Shown here one piece after another: positions 22,501 through 26,513 of a stretch of DNA of 26,513 nucleotides. A program made the position numbers and the translations under genes. Within the stretch, counting starts at the first letter, position 1, and each line of letters opens with the position of its first letter. The DNA lies in contig JAFGNI010000633.1 in assembly GCA_016927095.1 (NCBI GenBank), positions 1 through 26,513 of the forward strand, read 5' to 3'. The notes under the pieces were generated by a model. It saw only the letters and a list, made by a program, of their open reading frames with translations, ran no database searches and was not told the origin of the DNA. The stretch is from Anaerolineae bacterium (GTDB lineage Bacteria > Chloroflexota > Anaerolineae > B4-G1 > SLSP01).

Positions 22501-23127
22501 CGGCTCAGGCCCTATGCCATCACCCTTGACGTGCTGATGCCGGGGCGCGACGGCTGGACGGTGATCCAGGAGCTCAAGTCGAACCCCGAGACGCGCGATA
22601 TCCCCATCATCATCTGCTCTATCCTTGGTGAGCAAGATCGTGGTATCAGCATGGGTGTTACCGGCTACCTGATCAAACCCATCTCGGAGCAGGCGTTGCT
22701 TGAGACCCTGGCCCGTCTTGGCGAGGAGGGCGGACACGTGCTCGTCGTTGATGACAATCCGGACGACCGCAAGCTGCTACGACGCATTCTGGAGAGTGCT
22801 GGCTACGATGTGTGGGAGGCGGCGGGTGGTGCGGAGGCCATCGAGCGGATCAATGATAGCGCACCGAGCCTCGTTGTGCTCGACCTGATGATGCCCGAGG
22901 TCGACGGCTTTGCTGTCCTTGAGCAGCTAAAACGAGACCACGCGACGCGCAGTATTCCCGTGGTTGTTGTGACAGCCAGGGAGCTGACCCGTGACGAGCG
23001 TGCGCGCCTTCAGCAACAGGTAGAGTCTCTGCTTCAGAAGGGACTCTTCGATCAGGAGCAACTCCTGAGTGACGTTGCCGCTGCATTGAGCCGTCTCCGA
23101 CGGGACGAGTATGCTTTCGCTGCTTGA
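16510..23127 (+). CDS. hybrid histidine kinase with about nine GAF units and two receiver domains
   Basis: I use the ATG at 16510 (2205 residues), which overlaps the previous stop by 8 bp. In-frame ATGs at 16501 and 16555 are alternatives, and the ribosome site is weak for all. There is no TM or signal peptide. GAF or GAF-like units lie at about 35-205, 210-440, 440-650, 655-780, 785-955, 960-1180, 1183-1350, 1358-1525 and 1530-1700. HisKA has the phospho-acceptor His at 1724 (MANMSHELRTPLNSIIGF). The HATPase has an N-box (INLLGNAGKF near 1838), DTGIGI and GTGLGVPLS. Receiver 1 has Asp2007 (LDVLMPGRDGW) and YLIKP. Receiver 2 has Asp2125 (LDLMMPEVDG) but lacks the usual K-P step. It is the only kinase in the operon and is likely the common output of the upstream receptors. 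Palindromes lie only in the GAF region, none in the kinase or receivers. Confidence 0.95.
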   Translation: MIEIGHTKPATSGNAMHVAETDLTEELLRDAERRATRLQAAAEISRAATSQLNLEELLSESVELIRARFDLYYVGIFLLDGGGRPDREGQWAVLRAGTGEPGRQMLAAHHRLRLGGDSMIGQCVATGEARIALDVAEAGARFENPVLPKTQSEMALPLTSRNRVLGAMTIQSEEPAAFSDEDITVLQTMADQLANAIQNALLFEGMNQAVRENELLSNISARIGAAETVEDLVSASLDVAVFLKLDSVSLSVFTRWDESGQPLTAEVYEVTTRSDTAGTHPHSLPVHGFIRPVDRALYLWYAQRARRDAVRIVRIPDVRDTEGVPDAVGDAPDAAHDMPDAVRSEMLARGHRSVIVAPLTIRGRDRGILVLAGGGAWDDAPDAVGDVPDAVGDAPDAAGDAPDAVGGARERAPSEGKVQVFVRTLVDQVVAALDRQFLVAELSHRATNLQRASEVSRVTSSYLDQQQLLDEGAELILERFDLAFVGIFLVDDSGQWAVLQSSAGAVAGDEKHDALQVGYRLPITDASRIGRSISRRDVVTGPVAHGPAGAGTTAVHITATAVHTPATAVHTPASTVHTTASTVHAPDAAGAIADRAEAVFPLISQGRIIGAIMVQSDAVSGLSEGDLAIFSTLAAQLANAIANAQLYEMSQLNLQELQRLQQRYALEMWDDYVARQDILGYAYDLNEITPLTAAVDAHDGVGVTAVANAPDLVGASAGALSQTLEIRGEPVGMMSFEEPGTPMAWSEDQGGEDHRLSVLEAVREQLELALENRLLIDRSQRALREARQRESELGFLQEVSALLNTTSDVVASRGEFYRQLKSFLPLSQLTLTGYDSDSGRLTWLASEGDRATVHRGGGHHRYGDGASDLEGSGFDWAIANQSVVVEDDLRVDSRFSEDVRLVAAGVASRVILPLRLGYRTMGALELASDEPAAFTRPGLRPILQQVASQVASAMERGNLLRVAQSSAEESRRLYEVTSDLAEAADASDILDAIARHALPVGGGIHHRGGGRHHRTARAEIGLFVVDPETGMEQEWLEIVAVHDTASAVHDTASAVHAPDAAGGPLPSQQASSEMDSLHLGARLRISEVPALQLLGDQQMAISEDIASDPGLSPEVRASYLAQGVCALVVLSLSTGMGTYDRIGILQIRFASPYRVTEEDRRLYRTISEQAAVVLANRQLFQESQSRIMRQAVAVELANLTTSLSEREGLLETSVEFLRDRFDLYFAGIFLADDLRQWAVLQAGSGDVGERLMLMGHRVQVDGKTMVGRCLERRSRILSLDIDRATAVLENPLLPETRSAVVFPLVSRGQTNGAITLQSTQRFAFTQEDLGTLELMVNQLANVIESTNLYERSQASLAETRMLYRIAQQITDAREADAVLQAAVEGISQRAEPDWVIAGLLEPRQNPTSLRISASWSRDGVPFPRESLSLESIRHFYDVLRSDERFVTPNITQDPMVDDLIQRIYSDLGLRATAAFQLSVRSQQYGTIMVHSQTAREFSTAELSFYENVARQAFVALENISLVETTREQAERRDILNEVLQTASSSLEQSHILQDVSQVIARRLAMPVLVWEWHGISALPVAAHDAGGAVLATPDDQGGQHHCFQLQGPAMERIHSALLTHQPMDIAFGSQGKLVGLRTEPASDLVDGYAVPLVARDEVYGVMVLGRQMGHERIDEPEREFMRTAGANVAVALETATLYLDAQETAEKLKEVDELKNQFMANMSHELRTPLNSIIGFSRVMLKGIDGPLTEMQETDLGAIYESGRHLLNLINDILDISKINAGKMEVIFEPVDLKSMIQSSMSTAMGFVKDKPVRLLTDVPDDLPLVVADSRRIRQVLINLLGNAGKFTDEGFIKVSVSSDDYQVLVSVQDTGIGIPPDRIHAVFEQFEQVDSSSSRRYQGTGLGVPLSREFVRLHGGDMWIQKSIVGEGTTFCFSLPIGGPDSVQESLPLRDAAQGRIVLVVDDDEAVITLFRRYLERQGYKVFGLTRGDRVIEEAVRLRPYAITLDVLMPGRDGWTVIQELKSNPETRDIPIIICSILGEQDRGISMGVTGYLIKPISEQALLETLARLGEEGGHVLVVDDNPDDRKLLRRILESAGYDVWEAAGGAEAIERINDSAPSLVVLDLMMPEVDGFAVLEQLKRDHATRSIPVVVVTARELTRDERARLQQQVESLLQKGLFDQEQLLSDVAAALSRLRRDEYAFAA
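16754..16770 (+). repeat. short palindromic element, variant loop
   Basis: GCGGT, loop AGACCTG and ACCGC give a perfect stem. It encodes GGGRPDRE in the first GAF loop of the kinase, at the same position as the insertions at 2020 and 8794. Confidence 0.75.
17479..17539 (+). repeat. inner module as a free tandem array, 21-nt period
   Basis: Three copies of the CCGAC-type inner module start at 17479, 17500 and 17521, without the outer GCGGT/ACCGC arms. They encode VPDAVGD, APDAAHD and MPDAVRS; the second and third are decayed. A decayed outer-type copy lies just upstream near 17338. Confidence 0.85.
17647..17728 (+). repeat. inner module as a free tandem array of four, 21-nt period
   Basis: Copies start at 17647, 17668, 17689 and 17710. 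The first and last are identical (GCGCCCGACGCAGTCGGCG). They encode APDAVGD, VPDAVGD, APDAAGD and APDAVGG in a GAF loop of the kinase. Confidence 0.95.
18169..18287 (+). repeat. five-unit tandem array, four short elements and one composite
   Basis: Units start at 18169, 18190, 18211, 18232 and 18253, exactly 21 nt apart. Arms are of the GCAGT/ACTGC class with some CCTGC and ACAGT variants. The fifth unit carries the inner module (18262-18280) in its loop and closes with ATTGC. They encode AVHITAT, AVHTPAT, AVHTPAS, TVHTTAS and TVHAPDAAGAIA. Confidence 0.95.
18589..18659 (+). repeat. two tandem composite palindromic elements
   Basis: The first has GCGGT, AGAC, a diverged inner module and ACGGC (18619-18623). 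The second has GCGGT at 18622, AAAC, an inner module with CCGAT-CTG-GTCGG (18634-18652) and TCCGC. They encode AVDAHDGVGVTAVANAPDLV in the degenerate GAF-like linker unit. Confidence 0.8.
18758..18774 (+). repeat. short palindromic element
   Basis: GCGGT, loop GAAGATC and ACCGC give a perfect stem. It encodes GGEDHRL. Confidence 0.8.
19076..19092 (+). repeat. short palindromic element
   Basis: GCGGT, loop GGACATC and ACCGC give a perfect stem. A partial copy (cggttcaccg) lies directly upstream. Together they encode VHRGGGHHRYG in a GAF loop. Confidence 0.85.
19514..19551 (+). repeat. two tandem short palindromic elements, 21-nt period
   Basis: GCGGT / ATACACC / ACCGC at 19514 is followed by GCGGC / AGACATC / ACCGC at 19535. 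They encode GGIHHRGGGRHHRT in a GAF domain of the kinase. Confidence 0.9.
19627..19701 (+). repeat. three-unit tandem array ending in a composite element
   Basis: Units start at 19627, 19648 and 19669. The first is GCAGT / GCACGAC / ACTGC. The second is GCGGT / GCACGAC / ACTGC, a G-U wobble intermediate. The third carries the inner module (19678-19696) and has lost its right outer arm. They encode AVHDTAS, AVHDTAS and AVHAPDAAGG. Confidence 0.9.
21299..21315 (+). repeat. most distal short palindromic element
   Basis: GCGGT, loop CAACATC and ACTGC pair with one G-U wobble. It encodes GGQHHCF in the last GAF unit before HisKA. I see no copies to the right of this point. Confidence 0.75.
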
Positions 23128-23151
23128 CACGACTTTGTGATTGCGTAGAAT
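23124..23151 (+). promoter_or_regulatory. sigma-70-type promoter for the ferredoxin gene
   Basis: A perfect -35 box TTGACA (23124-23129) and a good -10 box TAGAAT (23146-23151) are 16 nt apart. The -35 overlaps the TGA stop of the kinase gene (23125-23127). Transcription would start near 23158, leaving a leader of about 60 nt. This is a prediction from consensus only. Confidence 0.65.
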
Positions 23152-23205
23152 GGAAAGTGATGTAGCATTTCACTACTGACAGCTGGTCTAGCTTATTTGT
23201 GCGAT

Positions 23206-23211
23206 AGGAGG
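23206..23211 (+). promoter_or_regulatory. ribosome binding site of the ferredoxin gene
   Basis: A consensus AGGAGG lies 7 nt before the ATG at 23219. It is stronger than most sites in the sensor operon and settles the start codon. Confidence 0.85.
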
Positions 23212-23218
23212 CAATGCC

Positions 23219-23485
23219 ATGGCTTATGTGATTACCCCGCTTTGTGAGCGCGCTGGTTTGTGCGTCGACGTTTGTCCAACAGACTCAATCCACTACGTGG
23301 AAGACGATAGCGATTGGCCGATCTACTATATCAACCCCGACACCTGCATTGACTGCGGCGCGTGCGCAGCCGAGTGCCCCAACGAAGCGATCTTTATGGA
23401 TATGGACGTTCCTGAGGCTTATGCTGACTACGAGGAGATCAACGCGAACTTCTACACCAGCGGGCCGGGAGCGGATCTAGTCTAG
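23219..23485 (+). CDS. small ferredoxin, 7-cysteine bacterial type
   Basis: An 88-residue electron carrier. The second half has a full cluster motif, C43-x2-C46-x2-C49-x3-C53-P. The first half has only C9, C15 and C19-P, with Ala12 where the second Cys of a [4Fe-4S] motif would be. Seven cysteines in this arrangement fit one [3Fe-4S] and one [4Fe-4S] cluster, as in seven-iron ferredoxins, although the spacing between C9 and C15 is shorter than usual there. A single-cluster or non-Cys-ligated protein is possible. The tail (60-88) is acidic. The gene has its own promoter and a terminator, so it appears monocistronic and not functionally tied to the sensor operon. Confidence 0.93.
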   Translation: MAYVITPLCERAGLCVDVCPTDSIHYVEDDSDWPIYYINPDTCIDCGACAAECPNEAIFMDMDVPEAYADYEEINANFYTSGPGADLV

Positions 23486-23514
23486 GCGGGTAGTCGATCT
23501 CTCATCACCACACA

Positions 23515-23564
23515 GACGAGGCCGGCAGCGGAGATAAAGCTCCGCCGCCGGCCTCGTCTTGTTG
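23515..23564. terminator. bidirectional rho-independent terminator
   Basis: A long hairpin pairs GACGAGGCCGGC (23515-23526) perfectly with 23547-23558. An inner 6-bp stem GCGGAG/CTCCGC (23528-23533 and 23540-23545) closes on the loop ATAAAG. A T-rich run (TTGTTG) follows on the + side. It lies between the convergent ferredoxin (+) and PHP (-) genes and is nearly symmetrical, so it can serve both. The T-tract is modest. Confidence 0.8.
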
Positions 23565-23572
23565 TGGGCCGC

Positions 23573-24634
23573 CTAGATGGCGTAGATGGGACTGGTGAAG
23601 ATCCAGCCCACCCTATGTCCGGCGAACCGCCGATAGACTTCCACGCGGTAGATGCCTGCCTCGACTGACGTGTACTTGAGTGATTCCCCCACAGTCCTCT
23701 GAATGACGCGACCGTCCCTCAGTAACCGGATCTCGCCGCGCGCCGGCAGAGATACGGTGAGGGTAATAGCCCCGAGCCGTCGCAGTTCCTCACCGGGGGT
23801 CGCCACGGCTGCGCCACTCTGTGCCACGCAGCGGAAGCCGCGTGTCGTGTGGGGAAGATCATAGCCAACCCAGGTGCGCCCCGCCTTGAGCGCCTCGTAG
23901 ATCAAGACTTTGTCCTCGGCGAGGTCGCCCGTCAGCGTCGAGGTGGTGAGGATGTGGGTGTTCACACACCGGAATAGGTATTCGTAAGGGAAGATGCGGC
24001 GCTTGATCGGCCCCATCGAGTATGAGGTGCCGTGCGCGTCAGCACCCCCCAGGGCACTGATCCGATAGCCTTGGCTGAGTAGCTCGTCCCATAGGCGCAG
24101 CGTAGCGCGGTAGGGACCACGGATACCGAGTTCTGGCTTCAGGGCGTAGACAAGGGCGACAGGCTTGGACCACAGCAAGCCCCTGAACTCCGACATGTAG
24201 TTCCACAGCTCGATGCCGTGGACACCGTCGGCTGGCCAGCTCGACCATGGGATGGCTGCCAGCTCCGGGGCGATGGGGCTGCCGCGCTCGATGGGATGCG
24301 CGATGTAACAGGCGCCGCCTTGCCGGCGAGCCGTCTGGATCAGGGTCTGGGTGCCGCCAAACGTATACGGCGCCAGGTCATGGTCGGTACCGTAGACCAA
24401 CAGGTGGTTGGCCTGCGGCTGCGCCCGCACGTTGTGCAGCTCTTCCCCAGAAAGGACAAGGACCTGGTTGCGGTATCCCTCAAGTCCTTCCGGTCGCACG
24501 TTGTGGTCTGTGACAATGACGAAGTTGAGCTTCGCGGCGCTTGCTGCTGCAGCGATCTGTCCGTAGGTTGCCTCACCGTCTGAATAGATGGAGTGGACGT
24601 GGGCGTTCCCTACATACTCTCGGTAGGTGTCCAT
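23573..24634 (-). CDS. PHP-domain metallohydrolase, CehA/McbA-like
   Basis: The protein has 353 residues from the ATG at 24634, with GGAG about 13 nt upstream. A GTG at 24712 would add 26 residues that show no family resemblance. PHP metal-binding motifs are visible: H12-x-H14 with SDG (18-20), VTDHN (41-45), GEELH (63-67), YIAHP and GGADAHG. These support a phosphoesterase-like or other metal-dependent hydrolase. The C-terminal 80 residues look like a beta-rich domain (GEIRLLRDGRVI, GIYRVEVYR), common in CehA/McbA-type proteins. The substrate cannot be read from sequence. It lies 87 nt after the pyrophosphatase-like gene and converges on the ferredoxin gene. Confidence 0.88.
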   Translation of the reverse strand: MDTYREYVGNAHVHSIYSDGEATYGQIAAAASAAKLNFVIVTDHNVRPEGLEGYRNQVLVLSGEELHNVRAQPQANHLLVYGTDHDLAPYTFGGTQTLIQTARRQGGACYIAHPIERGSPIAPELAAIPWSSWPADGVHGIELWNYMSEFRGLLWSKPVALVYALKPELGIRGPYRATLRLWDELLSQGYRISALGGADAHGTSYSMGPIKRRIFPYEYLFRCVNTHILTTSTLTGDLAEDKVLIYEALKAGRTWVGYDLPHTTRGFRCVAQSGAAVATPGEELRRLGAITLTVSLPARGEIRLLRDGRVIQRTVGESLKYTSVEAGIYRVEVYRRFAGHRVGWIFTSPIYAI

Positions 24635-24721
24635 GTGCAGTGTTGGCTCCAAGAATGATCTGGCGCATGCTGTCCCGATAGAGTGTTGCCTCCGGGCGAC
24701 AAGCGCTACCACGGCTTCGGT

Positions 24722-25081
24722 TCAAGGTTCTCTCAAGAGACCCCAGGCCTTCTGGCTGCCCTGGCTGTGGAATGCTATGATCTTTCCGAGATCCGTCTCC
24801 GTACAACCTAGCAGGATCTTGATCTCTGCATCGCGCTTGTCGGTGTCTACAGTACAGACGATGCCGGTCACCTCTTGAGAGTTGCTGCTGCTCACCCAGA
24901 CATCGATGCCTGCCTCGTCGCCTGACCGTGTATCTGCCAGGTAGCCATAGTCCAGCGGGTAGACCGCATCGGGATAGCGTGGGTGCCGCGAGCCCCTGGG
25001 ACGATCGATCACGAGGTTGGCGTCGCGGACCAAAGCTGCCAGGCTAGACCAGAATGCCTCCGACGGTGGTGGAATGACCAT
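24722..25081 (-). CDS. small inorganic-pyrophosphatase-like protein
   Basis: The protein has 119 residues from the ATG at 25081; a GTG at 25084 is possible. It begins 9 nt after the queA stop, so the two are likely co-transcribed. The family I pyrophosphatase signature is recognisable in IDRPRGSRHPRYP, YPLDYGYL and DVWV. The protein is much shorter than the usual 165-180 residues. The metal-binding DGDPxD segment is replaced by GDEAGID, so not all catalytic aspartates are kept. Small proteins like this are commonly annotated as inorganic pyrophosphatase in Chloroflexota. True hydrolysis of diphosphate is therefore uncertain, and a related phosphate-ester role is possible. Confidence 0.8.
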   Translation of the reverse strand: MVIPPPSEAFWSSLAALVRDANLVIDRPRGSRHPRYPDAVYPLDYGYLADTRSGDEAGIDVWVSSSNSQEVTGIVCTVDTDKRDAEIKILLGCTETDLGKIIAFHSQGSQKAWGLLREP

Positions 25082-25090
25082 CACGAAGCC

Positions 25091-26176
25091 CTAGATGATC
25101 AGCATCGCGTCACCGAACGAGAAGAAGCGGTAGCGTTCGGAAATTGCGGTCTCATAGGCTCGGCGGATGCGCTCCTCTCCGGCAAAGGCCATCACGAGCG
25201 CGAGCAGCGTGCTCTTCGGCAGGTGGAAATTGGTGATCAATGCGTCTACCACACGGAAGTCGAAGCCCGGCGTGATATAGAGATCGGTGAACCCCTCAAA
25301 TGGCGCTAGGGGACGCCAGGGACACGTGCCATCGCGTGTCTGGAGCAAGCCTTGGCGTGCCGCCGTCTCCAGGACCCGGACGCTGGTCGTGCCGACGGCA
25401 AAGACGCGCTTACCCATCAATCGCGTCAGATTGACCCTTTCAGCCGTGCTTGTACTCAGATGGCACCATTCCCGGTGGATCCTATGCTCCTCAATCCGGT
25501 CTTCAGTGATCGGACGGAAGGTATCCAACCCGACATGAAGCGTGACGAAATCGAGCCTCACACCTTTATCGCGTAGGTCCAGCATCAGCTCCGGCGTAAA
25601 GTGCAACCCAGCCGTGGGAGCTGCTGCGCTACCAGGCGTCCGTGCATAGATGGTCTGATAGCGTTCCGGATCTTGGATGGGACGGTGGATATAGGGTGGC
25701 AGCGGGACGTGTCCTACTTCGTCTAGGTGGCCCTCAACTGGTTCGGAGAACAACAACGTGCGCTCGCCGCGCTCGCCGACATCGACGATCTCAGCCGTCA
25801 CCTGTGAGGGCGCCTCGCTGTCGGAATTCGCCGGGGCCCGGCCTCGATCGAAGCGTATGACGGTGCCAGAACGGGTTCGTGCACCACCCACGAGGCCACG
25901 CCACAGCGTGCCCTCCAACTGCCGCAGCAGAAGTACCTCGACCCTGCCACCGCTGGGCTCCTTGTGTCCGTAGAGCCGGGCTGGAATCACGCGGCTCTCG
26001 TTGGCGACAAGGAGATCCCCCGCTACAGTGTAGTCACTGATATCGCGAAAGGTGCGGTGCTCGATCTGCCCGCTCTCCCGATGCATAACCAGGAGGCGCG
26101 ACTGGTCGCGTGGCTCGATGGGCTCCTGTGCAATGAGATCCTCAGGAAGCTCATAGTCTAGATCAGCGGTTCTCAT
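25091..26176 (-). CDS. queA: S-adenosylmethionine:tRNA ribosyltransferase-isomerase
   Basis: A 361-residue cytoplasmic enzyme of queuosine synthesis. It transfers and isomerises the ribosyl part of SAM onto preQ1 in tRNA, giving epoxyqueuosine. Family motifs occur in order: FDYxLPxxLIAQ-like (DYELPEDLIAQEP), RDQSRLLV, GDLLVANESRVIPARLYG, GSAAAPTAGLHFTPEL, VTLHVGLDTFRP, VFAVGTTSVRVLE and the C-terminal NFHLPKSTLLALVMAFAG with RYRFFSFGDAMLI. The length is close to the usual 340-360. The ATG at 26176 has only a weak ribosome site. The gene follows the GH1 gene by 68 nt with no clear terminator between, so partial read-through is possible. Confidence 0.97.
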   Translation of the reverse strand: MRTADLDYELPEDLIAQEPIEPRDQSRLLVMHRESGQIEHRTFRDISDYTVAGDLLVANESRVIPARLYGHKEPSGGRVEVLLLRQLEGTLWRGLVGGARTRSGTVIRFDRGRAPANSDSEAPSQVTAEIVDVGERGERTLLFSEPVEGHLDEVGHVPLPPYIHRPIQDPERYQTIYARTPGSAAAPTAGLHFTPELMLDLRDKGVRLDFVTLHVGLDTFRPITEDRIEEHRIHREWCHLSTSTAERVNLTRLMGKRVFAVGTTSVRVLETAARQGLLQTRDGTCPWRPLAPFEGFTDLYITPGFDFRVVDALITNFHLPKSTLLALVMAFAGEERIRRAYETAISERYRFFSFGDAMLII

Positions 26177-26244
26177 AGTCGGTTCCGTGTGATGCTCACC
26201 GTCGTTTCCGCCCTGACCGGCGATGGCGACCCATAGGATCTTTT

Positions 26245-26513
26245 CTATGCAGGCAGCAACTCACTTCGCAGCTCAGGCGCATAGGCCTCGATAAGTTCTG
26301 GTGTGATCGCGTTGCCCTTGGCAATCGCCGCATACAGATCTGCACTCGGACGCGGGGTTCTGATCTGGGTGTCCGGGTCAAGCTCGATGAGTCCGAATCG
26401 GAGGGTCCAGCCCTTGTCCCACTCGAAATTGTCCACCAAGGTCCAATGGTAGTAGCTCTTGACGGGGATGTTCTCCTGGAGTGCCTTCCATAGCTGATGA
26501 AGATGCAATAGCA
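26245..26513 (-). CDS. C-terminal end of a glycoside hydrolase family 1 beta-glycosidase (partial)
   Basis: Only the last 89 or so residues are in the window; the gene runs off the right edge. The stretch from HLHQLWKAL through SYYHWTLVDNFEWDKGW and LRFGLIELD to RTPRPSADLY matches the conserved end of GH1 enzymes. This includes the tryptophan and acidic residues that bind the sugar in subsite -1. The nucleophile and acid/base residues lie outside. No start codon is visible; a TTG at 26508 lies inside the domain. About 25 residues after the GH1 core (IAKGNAITPELIEAYAPE) form a modest extension. Confidence 0.93.
   Translation of the reverse strand, partial: LLHLHQLWKALQENIPVKSYYHWTLVDNFEWDKGWTLRFGLIELDPDTQIRTPRPSADLYAAIAKGNAITPELIEAYAPELRSELLPA

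Noticed and set aside
23154..23175. Operator-like inverted repeat AGTGA/TCACT in the ferredoxin leader
   Set aside because: Only 5 bp are paired around a 9-nt gap, which is too weak to call without comparison.
24635..24712. GTG start at 24712 for the PHP gene
   Set aside because: The added 26 residues show no family similarity. The ATG at 24634 begins just before the PHP motif.

Overview
The window is about 60% G+C. It reads as a bacterial chromosome fragment, most likely from a Chloroflexota lineage of the Anaerolineae/Caldilineae type. This is an inference from three things: the very large multi-GAF sensor proteins, the small pyrophosphatase-like protein beside queA, and the overall gene style. 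No rRNA, tRNA or species marker is present.

Positions 1-23127 (+ strand) are one tightly packed signalling operon that continues leftwards out of the window. It holds the tail of an upstream gene and then seven large genes. Five are membrane-anchored multi-GAF proteins with no visible output domain (160-3021, 3011-4891, 7917-9947, 9944-11797, 12000-16517). One is a soluble LacI-type sugar-binding domain fused to GAF domains (4881-7913). The last is a 2205-residue soluble hybrid histidine kinase with about nine GAF-like units, HisKA, HATPase and two receiver domains (16510-23127). A small coupled ORF (11797-12000) lies between two of them. All junctions are stop/start overlaps or gaps of 3 nt, so co-translation is likely. 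The simplest model is that several receptors of different topology feed one shared kinase.

The striking feature is a family of more than 50 short palindromes inside these coding regions, from 133 to 21315. The short form is 17-19 nt: a 5-6 bp stem with a 7-nt loop close to NNACNNC. The arms covary between copies (GCGGT/ACCGC, GCAGT/ACTGC, GCCGGT/ACCGGC). A 35-nt long form carries an extra palindromic module of about 19 nt (core CCGAC-GCA-GTCGG) in the loop. Tandem copies repeat every 21 nt, so the frame is kept. Copies are read in all three frames (GTHHR, VHTT/VHIT and YTSP-type peptides), and they sit in surface loops, linkers, termini and gene junctions. They resemble in-frame palindromic elements such as those of Rickettsia in concept, but I do not recognise this family.

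Positions 23128-26513 look like ordinary housekeeping sequence without these palindromes. A ferredoxin gene with its own promoter (23219-23485) ends at a strong bidirectional terminator. On the minus strand, read from the right, are the 3' end of a GH1 glycosidase, queA, a small inorganic-pyrophosphatase-like gene and a PHP-domain metallohydrolase. No stretch over 300 bases lacks a gene.
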